This document shows, in pieces, positions 1 through 8,697 of a DNA stretch of 64,000 nt. The stretch is from contig NZ_JBNYXQ010000005.1 in NCBI RefSeq assembly GCF_051380735.1, positions 289,983-353,982 on the forward strand, read 5' to 3'. The position numbers were made by a program, and so were the translations under genes. This stretch comes from Janthinobacterium sp051380735. GTDB lineage: Bacteria > Pseudomonadota > Gammaproteobacteria > Burkholderiales > Burkholderiaceae_D. Below the pieces are notes generated by a model. It ran no database searches, was not told the DNA's origin, and saw only the letters and a list, made by a program, of their open reading frames with translations. Position 1 is the first letter of the stretch. Every line of letters starts with the position of its first letter.

Positions 1-613
1 TGGAGTCGCCGTCGCGGCGCAACTGATCCATCGCCTGTTCCATGCTGGCGATCAGCGCGGCGTCATCGCTGGCAGCAAAGAAGGGGTTGGCGTGCACATG
101 CTCCCACGACTGGAACGGCACCGCGATATTGCCCAGCTGGCTCATGCAGCCCCTGAAGGTGGTGCCGTATTGCTGCAGCAGCCACTTCTTGGCGATCGCT
201 GCCGCACCTACCACTGGCGCCGTCAGGCGCGCCGAGGAACGGCCACCGCCGCGCGGGTCGCGCACGCCGTACTTGTGCCAGTAAGTGTAGTCGGCGTGGC
301 CCGGGCGGAAGCTCTCGGCGATATTGCCGTAGTCCTTGCTGCGCTGGTCTTCATTGCGGATCAGCAGGGCGATCGGCGTGCCGGTGGTCACACCCTGATA
401 CACGCCCGACAGAATTTCCACCGTATCCGATTCCTGGCGCTGCGTCACGTGGCGCGAGGTGCCTGGCTTGCGGCGGTCCAGCTCGGGCTGGATATCGGCT
501 TCGGACAATACCAGCCCGGGCGGACAGCCATCGATCACGCAGCCGATGGCAGGACCATGCGATTCGCCGAAAGTGGTAACAGTAAACAGCTTGCCAAAAG
601 AGTTGCCGGACAT
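1..613 (-). CDS. aroC: Chorismate synthase, N-terminal part (cut by window edge)
   Basis: Chorismate synthase removes phosphate from EPSP to give chorismate, the last shared step of aromatic amino-acid synthesis, in the cytoplasm with reduced FMN. The 204 visible residues start at the ATG at 613 and run off the left edge; the family is usually about 360 residues. The first signature, GESHG, lies at residues 16-20. The second (RPGHADYTYW, then RGGGRSSAR) lies at about 103-129 and supplies FMN- and substrate-binding residues. No frameshift is visible. Its leader is the 286-base gap up to the next gene, which points the other way. Identification is near certain from the two signatures. Confidence 0.97.
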   Translation of the reverse strand, partial: MSGNSFGKLFTVTTFGESHGPAIGCVIDGCPPGLVLSEADIQPELDRRKPGTSRHVTQRQESDTVEILSGVYQGVTTGTPIALLIRNEDQRSKDYGNIAESFRPGHADYTYWHKYGVRDPRGGGRSSARLTAPVVGAAAIAKKWLLQQYGTTFRGCMSQLGNIAVPFQSWEHVHANPFFAASDDAALIASMEQAMDQLRRDGDS

Positions 614-899
614 AGTAGGGAATATGGAAGACTGGAAAACGCCATTCTACCAGCCCACGCCCCGCCCTGCCCCGGCTACAGCCTGGCCGCCACAAAGTTT
701 CAGCAGAAAATGTGAAGCAACAGTTACAATCATGCAAAACTGAAAATATTGCCGCAATGATTAAGACTAAAAAAAAATTTTGCCTTGTTAAATCGCTATA
801 TACTTGGCTCAGGACAGCTGGAAAAATGGCCGGCCGCCGATGTCGCGCCCTGTGCTTGCCGATATGCCTACCTCACTGAGCTCTGGAGAAGTTAACTAC

Positions 900-3161
900 A
901 TGCCCGCACCGATCACCCCCCTTGATGCCGACAAGGACGATCACGACGACCTGGTATTCCTTGACGAGCAGCCTGCCGCACCGGCCGATACCAGTGCACG
1001 CAGCGTATGGCGGGTGATGATCATCGACGACGATGAAGACGTCCATTCCACCACCACTTTTGCACTCGGCAACCTGGAAATGCAGCACCGACCGCTCGAG
1101 TTCGTGCATGCCTATTCGGCCGGCCAGGCGCGCGAATTGCTCAAGCATGAAAGCGATATTGCCGTCATCCTGCTCGACGTGGTGATGGAACAGGACGACG
1201 CCGGCCTGCATCTGGTGCGCCATATCCGCGAAACGCTGAAGATGAGCGATGTACGCATCATCCTGCGCACCGGCCAGCCCGGCTATGCGCCGGAAATCGA
1301 CGCCATCCGCGATTTCGACATCAACGACTACAAGACCAAGTCCGAGCTGACCCGCATCAAGCTGTTTACCACCGTCACGGCAGCCATCCGTTCATACGAG
1401 CAGATCTGCTCCATCAGCAACAGCCGGCGCGGCCTGGACCGCATCGTGCATGCCAGCACCCAACTGATGGCGCTGCACGGCGTGCACAATTTCTCGGCCG
1501 GCGTGCTGGCGCAGGTGGCCGACCTGCTGCAGCTGCATGTCGATGGCGTGCTGTGCACCCAGGAAGTCAATGACAAGGGCAAGCGCAGCCTGCTGGTGTG
1601 CGCCCATGCGGGCTGCTTTTCCGGCATGCAGCACGGCGCCCTGTGCAGCGTGGAAAATCCGCGCATCGCCGCCGCCATCGAGCACGCGCTGATGCAGCGG
1701 CGCAATGTGTACGCGCACGATTACGCCACGCTGTATTTCGCCGGCAAGTCCAGCCGCGATTCGGCTGCCTACCTGCTGCTGCCGCGCCCCTTGACGGCGA
1801 TCGAGGAAAGCCTGCTCGAGGTATTTTGCAGCAATGTCGCCGTCGGCCTGGACAATGTGGAGCTGGTAAGCCACCTGCATAACGCGGCGTTTTATGACCA
1901 GCTGTCGAAGTTGCCGAACCGAACCCGCCTGGTGGAAATCCTCGACGTGACGCTGGCCGGTCCGGCCCGCGACGACGCCACGCTATGCCTGGTCGATCTA
2001 GACCATTTTGCCGAAACCAACGATGCGCTGGGCCACAAGTTCGGCGACCTGCTGCTGGTGGCCGTCGCGGAGCGGCTGCAAACCAGGCTGGGCTCGCAGC
2101 TGACGGTGGCGCGCCTGGGCGGCGATATCTTTTGCGTGCTGGGCGACGCCATTCAGGTCAATCCGGCCCAGATCCTGGCCTTGTTCCAGACGCCGTTCAG
2201 CATCGACGGCCAGGACGTGCAACTGTCGGCCACCCTGGGCCTGGTGCGTCTGGGCGAACATGGCGGCACCGGCGCCGATGCGCTGAAGGACGCCGACATC
2301 GCGCTGAAACGCGCCAAGACCCAGCAGCGCGCCGGCCACTTCTATTTTTCGCGCAGCATGGGCATCGAGATCCGCGAGCGGGTGCGCATGATGCATGCGC
2401 TGCGCACCGGGTTTGCGCAAGGCCAGCTGTTTGTCGTCTACCAGCCGCAGATCGACCTGTCGACGCGCCGCCCGGTGGGCGCCGAAGCGCTGCTGCGCTG
2501 GCAGACGCCGGACGGCAAGTTCATCTCGCCCGACCGCTTTATCCCGATCGCCGAATATTCTGGCATCATCATCGACCTTGGCGAATGGGTGCTGCGCACC
2601 GCCTGCCATGAACTGGTGCGGTTGCGCGAGCAGGGCCACCGCAATTTCGTCATGTCGGTCAATGTGTCGCAGGTGCAGTTCCGCCATCCGCTGTTTCTCG
2701 ACATGCTGCGCACCGCACTGGAAGACACGCAGGCGCCGCCCGAATTCATCGAGCTGGAAATCACCGAGTCGATGGCCATGGAAGAGCCGGACCTGCTGAT
2801 CAAGATGCTGTGGCAGATCAAGCAGACGGGCGTGAGCATCGCCATCGACGACTTCGGCACGGGCTTTTCATCGCTGTCCTACCTGCAGCGGCTGCAGGTG
2901 GACCGGCTGAAGATCGACCGCGCTTTTGTGACGGAAATCACGGGATCGGCGCGCGGCAGCAGCATCGCCGAGATGGTGATACAGCTGGGCCGCAACCTGG
3001 GCCTGGCGGTGATCGCCGAAGGTGTGGAAGACGAGCGCCAGGCGCAGATCCTGCAGTCGCTCGGTTGTCCGATGGCCCAGGGCTTTTTGTTCGCGCGGCC
3101 GATGACGGCCGATGCGCTGGTCAGTTGGCTCAGCAATGACGCAATGCAGGGCGCTGCCTGA
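900..3161 (+). CDS. Receiver/DUF3369-type protein with degenerate GGDEF and EAL domain (c-di-GMP phosphodiesterase)
   Basis: A 753-residue cytoplasmic signalling protein. A receiver-like N-terminus (MIIDDDEDVH near residue 40, LLDVV near 85) is followed by a GAF-like DUF3369-type region, a GGDEF domain whose signature reads GGDIF (near 407), and an EAL domain with GAEALLRW (near 528), the DDFGTGFSSL loop and a conserved C-terminal EGVED. The inferred role is c-di-GMP hydrolysis, with the GGDEF probably inactive or regulatory. I chose the ATG at 900 because GGAGAAG sits at 885-891, 8 bases upstream; in-frame TTG 804, ATG 840 and ATG 864 lack such a site. It is a single-gene unit closed by a hairpin terminator at 3183-3206. 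Confidence 0.9.
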   Translation: MPAPITPLDADKDDHDDLVFLDEQPAAPADTSARSVWRVMIIDDDEDVHSTTTFALGNLEMQHRPLEFVHAYSAGQARELLKHESDIAVILLDVVMEQDDAGLHLVRHIRETLKMSDVRIILRTGQPGYAPEIDAIRDFDINDYKTKSELTRIKLFTTVTAAIRSYEQICSISNSRRGLDRIVHASTQLMALHGVHNFSAGVLAQVADLLQLHVDGVLCTQEVNDKGKRSLLVCAHAGCFSGMQHGALCSVENPRIAAAIEHALMQRRNVYAHDYATLYFAGKSSRDSAAYLLLPRPLTAIEESLLEVFCSNVAVGLDNVELVSHLHNAAFYDQLSKLPNRTRLVEILDVTLAGPARDDATLCLVDLDHFAETNDALGHKFGDLLLVAVAERLQTRLGSQLTVARLGGDIFCVLGDAIQVNPAQILALFQTPFSIDGQDVQLSATLGLVRLGEHGGTGADALKDADIALKRAKTQQRAGHFYFSRSMGIEIRERVRMMHALRTGFAQGQLFVVYQPQIDLSTRRPVGAEALLRWQTPDGKFISPDRFIPIAEYSGIIIDLGEWVLRTACHELVRLREQGHRNFVMSVNVSQVQFRHPLFLDMLRTALEDTQAPPEFIELEITESMAMEEPDLLIKMLWQIKQTGVSIAIDDFGTGFSSLSYLQRLQVDRLKIDRAFVTEITGSARGSSIAEMVIQLGRNLGLAVIAEGVEDERQAQILQSLGCPMAQGFLFARPMTADALVSWLSNDAMQGAA

Positions 3162-3182
3162 CAGGGTCACTGTCCAGACGAC

Positions 3183-3206
3183 AACGCCGGCAATGCCGGC
3201 GTTTTT
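3183..3206 (+). terminator. Rho-independent terminator after the EAL protein
   Basis: Perfect stem AACGCCGGC (3183-3191) with GCCGGCGTT (3195-3203), loop AAT, followed by a short T run to 3206. It lies 21 bases after the stop codon of the EAL gene and before the convergent CBS gene. Confidence 0.8.
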
Positions 3207-3233
3207 CATGCTGTGCTGGACCAGGCGCTTCGC

Positions 3234-3680
3234 TCAGTCCGGCGTTTCGGCCGGCCAGTCGCGGATATACGCTTTCAGCATCTGGTTCTCGAAGCTTTGC
3301 GCTTCGAGCACGGCGCGCGCCACGTCATAGAAGGAAATCACGCCCAGCAGGGTCTTGGCGTTCATGACCGGCAGGTAGCGCGCATGCTTTTCCAGCATGA
3401 TGCGGCGTACTTCATTCACTTCAGTATCGGGCGTCACGGTGATCGGGTGGTCATCCATATGCTTGCGCACGGTGCCGCCACCGATCTGGCCTGCGTTTTC
3501 GTGCAGCGCATTGAGCACTTCACGGAAAGTGAGCATGCCGACCAGGTCGCCAAATTCCATCACCACCAGCGAACCGATGTCTTTTTCCGCCATGGTATTG
3601 GCCGCATCGAGCAAAGGCTGGTCCGGCGTTACGGTATAAAGGATATTGCCCTTGACTTGGAGAATTTCAGATACTTTCAT
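3234..3680 (-). CDS. CBS-pair domain protein
   Basis: A 148-residue soluble protein made of two CBS motifs, at about residues 8-60 (VSEILQVKG to LVGMLTFREVL) and 75-130 (VRKHMDDHP to LLGVISFYDVA). CBS pairs bind adenine nucleotides or similar ligands and sense energy or stress state; the partner of this stand-alone protein cannot be told from sequence. The ATG at 3680 is preceded by AGGACGG at a good distance. It converges on the EAL gene. The family call is firm, the cellular role unknown. Confidence 0.88.
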   Translation of the reverse strand: MKVSEILQVKGNILYTVTPDQPLLDAANTMAEKDIGSLVVMEFGDLVGMLTFREVLNALHENAGQIGGGTVRKHMDDHPITVTPDTEVNEVRRIMLEKHARYLPVMNAKTLLGVISFYDVARAVLEAQSFENQMLKAYIRDWPAETPD

Positions 3681-3802
3681 ATTGGCCGTCCTGTCCGCGT
3701 GGTTGGTATTGTAATTGTTCTCGCCCTGTTTTGGGACTGTAGCCTATGCTTGCCGAAAAATCCAGCATTGCCGTCAATCAAATCGAGCACGAAACAATAA
3801 GC

Positions 3803-4399
3803 TCAGGCGCGGCGGCGGAACCAGCCGGCCAGCGATAGCCGTTCTCGCTGCGCCGGCAACACCTCATGCAGCATGTCGCCCGACAAAAATACCACCATCC
3901 GCCCCGCTTCGGGAAGGATGTCCACGCTGTCGCCGCCCTCAGGGTGCAAGCGCAAGGCGCCGCCCTGCCCCGGCAGCCAGTCGGCGTTCAGATAAATCAC
4001 CACCGAAACGGTGCGCAGGTCGTCGTCGCGAAAGCGATCCAGGTGCGTGCGGTAAAACGCGCCAGGTGCATACAGGGCTAAATGGCTTTCGTACTCGTCC
4101 AGGCCAAGGAACAGTTCACGGTTCAGCTGCTGGCGCAGCACTTCCATCAGCGCCAGGTACTGGTCGCAGGCGGCAGACTGCCCCGCTTCCAGCCATGCGA
4201 TGCTGTCGCCGCGTATGGCGCTGTGCACGTTTGGCGTGCGCCCGCTACCCACGCCTGCCGCCTTCATGCGCCCGGCGCGCTGCGCCAGCACGCATTGCGC
4301 CGCAAGTTCGCTGCTCAGTTCCGGCGACAGGAAGGCGTCATGCTGCGACCAGCCATGGTGCTGCAAGGCATCAAACAACGACGGCGGCAATCGGGACAT
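3803..4399 (-). CDS. 2OG-Fe(II) oxygenase (prolyl 4-hydroxylase-like)
   Basis: A 198-residue cytoplasmic oxygenase using iron and 2-oxoglutarate. The double-stranded beta-helix core is recognisable: iron ligands H119 and D121 (THLDRF) and H178 (DMLHEV), with R187 of the RLS motif expected to bind 2-oxoglutarate; LNADWLPGQGG is the typical strand between them. The reading frame stays open to 4861, but the ATG at 4399 begins the conserved region and has AGGAAAG upstream; the longer N-terminus looks like antisense of the metY leader. Substrate unknown: protein proline or lysine hydroxylation is known for relatives. Confidence 0.85.
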   Translation of the reverse strand: MSRLPPSLFDALQHHGWSQHDAFLSPELSSELAAQCVLAQRAGRMKAAGVGSGRTPNVHSAIRGDSIAWLEAGQSAACDQYLALMEVLRQQLNRELFLGLDEYESHLALYAPGAFYRTHLDRFRDDDLRTVSVVIYLNADWLPGQGGALRLHPEGGDSVDILPEAGRMVVFLSGDMLHEVLPAQRERLSLAGWFRRRA

Positions 4400-4568
4400 A
4401 TGGGCAGCTCTTTCCTGGTAACGGCGCAGCATCGTACCACTGCGCCGCGTGGACAGCCATAAAGACGTCAACACGAAAGGCCGCAGCCCATGCGCCCTGC
4501 ACGGCCACTCTTTTGTTCCGCCAGGAATCGGGTTACGATCTGGGCAATAAAATAATGGCGGAGACATC

Positions 4569-5879
4569 ATGAGCGGTGCTAAGTACCTGGGATTTGACAC
4601 GCTTTCCCTGCATGCGGGCGCTGCGCCCGATCCGGCCACCGGCGCACGCGCCACGCCGATCCATTTTACGTCATCGTTTGCCTTCAAGAGCTCGGACCAC
4701 GCCGCCTCGCTATTCAATATGGAGCGCGCCGGCCATGTGTATACGCGCATATCGAACCCCACCAACGCCGTGCTCGAAGAGCGCATTGCCGCCCTGGAAG
4801 GCGGCGTGGCCGGCATCGCCACGGCCAGCGGCCAGGCCGCCATGCACCTGGGCCTGTGCACGATTGCCGGCGCCGGCTCTCACGTAGTGGCCTCGCGCGC
4901 CCTGTACGGCGGCTCGCACAACCTGCTGGCGTATACCCTGAAACGCTTCGGCATCGACACGACCTTCGTCAACCCGCGCGACATCGACGCCTGGCGCGCC
5001 GCGATACGGCCCAATACCAAGGTGCTGTTTGCCGAAACGCTGGGCAACCCCGGCCTCGATGTGCTCAATATTGCCCAGGTGGCCGCGCTGGCGCATGAAC
5101 ACCATCTGCCGCTGATGCTGGACTCGACCTTTACCACGCCCTACCTGCTGCGTCCTTTTGACCACGGCGCCGACCTGGTGTTTCACTCGGCCACCAAGTT
5201 CCTGTGCGGCCACGGCACGGCCATCGGCGGCCTGCTGGTCGACGGCGGCACCTTTGACTGGCAGGCCGCCTACGACCGGACGGGCCGCTTTGCCGAACTG
5301 TGCGAACCGTATGAGGGCTTTCACGGCATGGTGTTCGCCGAAGAGTCAACCGTGGCGCCATTCGCCCTGCGCGCGCGGCGCGAAGGCCTGCGCGACTTCG
5401 GCGCCGTGATGAGTCCGCACAATGCGTTTGCCGTGCTGCAGGGCATCGAAACCCTGGGCCTGCGCATGGACCGCCATGTTGCCAACACGCGCAAGATTAT
5501 CGATTTTCTGTTGACCAATCCGGCGGTGGAATCGGTGTCCTATCCCGAACTGGCCAGCCATCCCGATTACGAATTGGCCAAGACCCTGCTGCCGAAAGGC
5601 GCCGGCGCCGTATTTACCTTCAAGCTGCGCGGCGGCCGCGCGGCAGGCCAGCGCTTTGTCGACAGCCTGGCGATTTTTTCGCACCTGGCCAATGTGGGCG
5701 ACGCCAGGTCGCTGGTGATCCACCCCGCCTCCACCACGCACTTGCGCGTGCCCAACGAGCAGCTCGAACAAGCCGGCATCACGCAGGGCACGATCAGGCT
5801 GTCGGTGGGGCTGGAAGACGCGGACGACCTGATCGGCGACCTGGCGCGCAGCCTGAAACTGTCGCAGAAAGGCGCCTGA
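4569..5879 (+). CDS. metY: O-acetylhomoserine sulfhydrylase / aminocarboxypropyltransferase
   Basis: A 436-residue PLP enzyme of the Cys/Met-metabolism family that makes homocysteine from O-acetylhomoserine and sulfide (direct sulfhydrylation). The Schiff-base lysine is K210 in HSATKFLCGHG; the N-terminal LSLHAG and YTRISNPT motifs and the C-terminal IHPASTTH and IRLSVGLED motifs match MetY rather than the shorter MetB/MetC. GGAG lies a few bases before the ATG. The next gene starts one base after its stop, so at least three genes (metY, hydrolase, WG-like protein) form one operon. Confidence 0.93.
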   Translation: MSGAKYLGFDTLSLHAGAAPDPATGARATPIHFTSSFAFKSSDHAASLFNMERAGHVYTRISNPTNAVLEERIAALEGGVAGIATASGQAAMHLGLCTIAGAGSHVVASRALYGGSHNLLAYTLKRFGIDTTFVNPRDIDAWRAAIRPNTKVLFAETLGNPGLDVLNIAQVAALAHEHHLPLMLDSTFTTPYLLRPFDHGADLVFHSATKFLCGHGTAIGGLLVDGGTFDWQAAYDRTGRFAELCEPYEGFHGMVFAEESTVAPFALRARREGLRDFGAVMSPHNAFAVLQGIETLGLRMDRHVANTRKIIDFLLTNPAVESVSYPELASHPDYELAKTLLPKGAGAVFTFKLRGGRAAGQRFVDSLAIFSHLANVGDARSLVIHPASTTHLRVPNEQLEQAGITQGTIRLSVGLEDADDLIGDLARSLKLSQKGA

Positions 5880-5880
5880 G

Positions 5881-6711
5881 ATGATCTTCACCATTGACGA
5901 GGCAAGCGCTTATTGCTACACGGGCGGCAAGGCGTTTGACGCGAGCCAGCCCACCGCCGTGTTTATCCACGGTGCGCAGAACGACCACTCCGTGTGGGCG
6001 CTGCAGACGCGCTATTTTGCCCACCACGGCTGGAACGTGCTGGCGGTCGACCTGCCCGGCCATGGCAGGAGCACAGGCACTGCAAAAACCACGGTGGAAG
6101 AAATGGTGCACTGGATACTGGCCATGCTCGATGCCGCCGGGGTAGCGCAAGCGATGCTGGTCGGCCACAGCATGGGTTCATTGATCGCGCTCGAAGCGGC
6201 ATACCAGGCGCCCGCACGCGTCAGCCAGTTGGCGATGCTGGGCTCGACCTACCCGATGGCCGTCTCGCCGGCGCTGCTGGAGACGTCAAAAAACGACGAA
6301 CAGGCGGCGATCGACATGGTCAACCTCTGGTCGCATTCCTCGATCGCACAAAAACCGTCCTTTCCCGGACCCGGCTTCTACGCCATGGGTGGCGCGCGCC
6401 GGCTCAAACAGCGCATTGCGGCCATCAATCCGGCGCATGTGTTCCATACCGATTTTTATTCCTGCAATGCGTATGCCAACGGCGAAGCGGCAGCCGCCTC
6501 GGTCACCTGCCCGACGCTGTTCATTTTCGGCGCGCGCGACATGATGACGCCGCCGAAATCGACCAGGCTGCTGACCAGCAGCATCGCGCACGGCAAGCTG
6601 GTGCAGGTCGACAGCGGCCATGAGCTGATGGCCGAGCAGCCCGACGCCGTGCTCGACGCCCTGTTTGCGTTTGCCGCCACCAAACCCGCTTTCTTAACGA
6701 AGACTCCATGA
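5881..6711 (+). CDS. Alpha/beta hydrolase
   Basis: A 276-residue alpha/beta-hydrolase-fold protein. The nucleophile elbow GHSMG lies at residues 95-99 (S97); FIHGAQNDHSVW supplies the oxyanion region, LFIFGARDMMTPP the acid, and VDSGHELM the histidine. Proline iminopeptidases, esterases and lactonases share this layout, so the substrate cannot be set. It starts one base after metY and overlaps the next gene by ATGA, so it is translated with them. A link to methionine metabolism is inferred from position only. Confidence 0.85.
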   Translation: MIFTIDEASAYCYTGGKAFDASQPTAVFIHGAQNDHSVWALQTRYFAHHGWNVLAVDLPGHGRSTGTAKTTVEEMVHWILAMLDAAGVAQAMLVGHSMGSLIALEAAYQAPARVSQLAMLGSTYPMAVSPALLETSKNDEQAAIDMVNLWSHSSIAQKPSFPGPGFYAMGGARRLKQRIAAINPAHVFHTDFYSCNAYANGEAAAASVTCPTLFIFGARDMMTPPKSTRLLTSSIAHGKLVQVDSGHELMAEQPDAVLDALFAFAATKPAFLTKTP

Positions 6712-8696
6712 TTTCCACTGCCGTCCTGTTCAGCACCCACCACCTTCCCGATCACCCGGATTTTGATATCGAGGCCATCGAAGGCCTGGCCGAATGGCGG
6801 CAAAGCACGCCGATGCTGTTCAAGCTGCTGATGGGCAGCGCTGCACAAGCGGTGACCTGGCCGCTGTATGACGACGGCGTGGAGCACGCCTGCGCGCTGG
6901 CTGCGACTATGGCACAGGCGCGCGCCAGCTGGCAGGCTTTGTCGGCGTTGATGGAAGCACCGCGCGACGCCGCCGCCATCGTTGCACGCAGCGCCATTGC
7001 CAGCTTGCTGGCCAACGGCGAACAGTGGCTGGTGCTCGATTGCGTGCAGCTGATCGACCACGATATCGGCACACCCGAGTTTGCGGCGCAACTGCAGGGA
7101 ATCGCCGCTGAGGCGGCAGCGCTGCACGCGGCCCTGCTGCGCGGCGACCAGGCCGCCTTGCAAGCCTTGCTCAGCGTGGCGACCAGCACCGGCACAATCG
7201 GCTACTGGTGTTCCTCTGCCAGCGCCCACCTGGGCAATATTGAAGAGCGCGACATCGCCGAACTGCCGTTCCTGCAGCAGCTACGGGTGCATGCATGGGT
7301 GGCGGAAGCGCAGTGCTACGAAGTGAGCGCCGTCGGCGATATCGCAGTGCGTGGGCTGGTCACGCCTTACGGTCGCTGGATCGTTCCCTTGTCCATGCAG
7401 GCGGTCGAACTGGGCCACCACGATGCCGAGTCAGGCTGGATCACCTATGCGCCAGCGTCGCCAGCCGGCTGGCAGGGCCTGCTGGACCTGAACGGCAGCG
7501 TTGTGCTGCCGCCCGCCCCCGGCAAGCTCTATGTGATCAGTCCGCACCTGGCAGTCCGCCTGCGGGACGAGGGCGCCAGCAGCCTGCTGCACCTGCCCGA
7601 TGGCGCGGTGGTGATGGAAGGCGTCGAGACCTGCGAGCGCAATGACGGCTTGCTGGAGTTCGAACGTCCAGGCCAGGATGACAACGAGCACAATCTGCTG
7701 GGCGTGATGGACGCGCATGGCGCGGTGGTGGTACCGCCCGTCTACAGTTCGGTACAGGACTTTGGCACGCGAAAAAAAATCGCCATCGTCAGCCAGCGCA
7801 TCGCCGGCCGTTTCCTGTTTGGCCTGGTCAACAACAAGGGCGAGCCGCTGGCGCCCTGCCAGTACAGCTACATCGACAGCGCCACCACGTCATCGCCCCC
7901 GAAACTGCGCAAAAACCTGATCTACGCCATCGACGCGCAAGGCCTGGTGTGCATGCTGACCCTGGACGGCCAGCCTGCGTTCACGCCGAAGTACGCTCCC
8001 GCGCACCATCTGAGCGGTATCACGGCGCAAAGCGACTTCCTGTTCGTGATCAAGGACGCCATGGTATGGCGCATGGACTTCGCCGGCGAATTGCTGGCGC
8101 AGGTCGATACCCCGGATGGTTTCAGGGCCGATATCTCGGCGCAGCTGCACCAGGCCATGGGCTTGAACAGGGCAGCCCCTGTCGAGCGCGGCTGCTATAC
8201 GCCGGCACAGTTGCTGGAACTGGCCGACCGCGACCAGCTGCGCGCCATCGCCGCCCTGTTGCTGCAGGGTGACGAGGCACTGGCGCAGCGCTGCGTGGAC
8301 CTCACGCTGGAAGAACTGGAGGCAGGCGAGACTGAAGGAGAATTCGATGGCGACACGCCGGAAGCGGCCTGCCTGTTCCTGCTATGGTCCAACGCCGCCG
8401 ATGTACTGGGCCTTGGTGCCACGCTGGACTGGAAGTCAAGCGAGGAAATCGCCGTCATCGGCCAGCATATCGCGGTGCCGGCGCTGCAGGACTTCACGTG
8501 GGACGGCGAGGAAGATGGTGGCAGTATCACCGAAGGTTTTGAGGCCATCGCGCAGCATCTGGCGCCGCACGGCTTAAATTTGGTCAATATGCACGACGGC
8601 GAGGACACGTATTGGCTGGCCGTGCTGCGCGCGCAGGACATGCCAGCGTTTGATGCCATCGCGCGGCAGTCGGCGCTCAATCCAAAGGTTTATTGA
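6708..8696 (+). CDS. Large WG-repeat-like protein of unknown function
   Basis: A 662-residue soluble protein with no signal peptide. The N-terminal third is helical and Ala/Leu-rich. The middle (about 200-480) carries degenerate WG/KWG-type repeats, for example LVTPYGRWIVPLS, LLDLNGSVVLP, VMDAHGAVVVPPVY and LVNNKGEPLAPCQYSYID. A C-terminal acidic region (DFTWDGEEDGGSITEG) leads into a small domain resembling the DUF6630 type. The ATG lies inside the hydrolase stop (ATGA overlap), showing translational coupling. It converges on the YihY gene with one base between stop codons. Repeat-rich proteins of this type often mediate protein contacts; no enzymatic motif is visible. Confidence 0.75.
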   Translation: MISTAVLFSTHHLPDHPDFDIEAIEGLAEWRQSTPMLFKLLMGSAAQAVTWPLYDDGVEHACALAATMAQARASWQALSALMEAPRDAAAIVARSAIASLLANGEQWLVLDCVQLIDHDIGTPEFAAQLQGIAAEAAALHAALLRGDQAALQALLSVATSTGTIGYWCSSASAHLGNIEERDIAELPFLQQLRVHAWVAEAQCYEVSAVGDIAVRGLVTPYGRWIVPLSMQAVELGHHDAESGWITYAPASPAGWQGLLDLNGSVVLPPAPGKLYVISPHLAVRLRDEGASSLLHLPDGAVVMEGVETCERNDGLLEFERPGQDDNEHNLLGVMDAHGAVVVPPVYSSVQDFGTRKKIAIVSQRIAGRFLFGLVNNKGEPLAPCQYSYIDSATTSSPPKLRKNLIYAIDAQGLVCMLTLDGQPAFTPKYAPAHHLSGITAQSDFLFVIKDAMVWRMDFAGELLAQVDTPDGFRADISAQLHQAMGLNRAAPVERGCYTPAQLLELADRDQLRAIAALLLQGDEALAQRCVDLTLEELEAGETEGEFDGDTPEAACLFLLWSNAADVLGLGATLDWKSSEEIAVIGQHIAVPALQDFTWDGEEDGGSITEGFEAIAQHLAPHGLNLVNMHDGEDTYWLAVLRAQDMPAFDAIARQSALNPKVY

Positions 8697-8697
8697 A

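Noticed and set aside
804..899. TTG start at 804 for the receiver/EAL protein
   Set aside because: No ribosome site there, and the ATG at 900 has GGAGAAG at ideal spacing.
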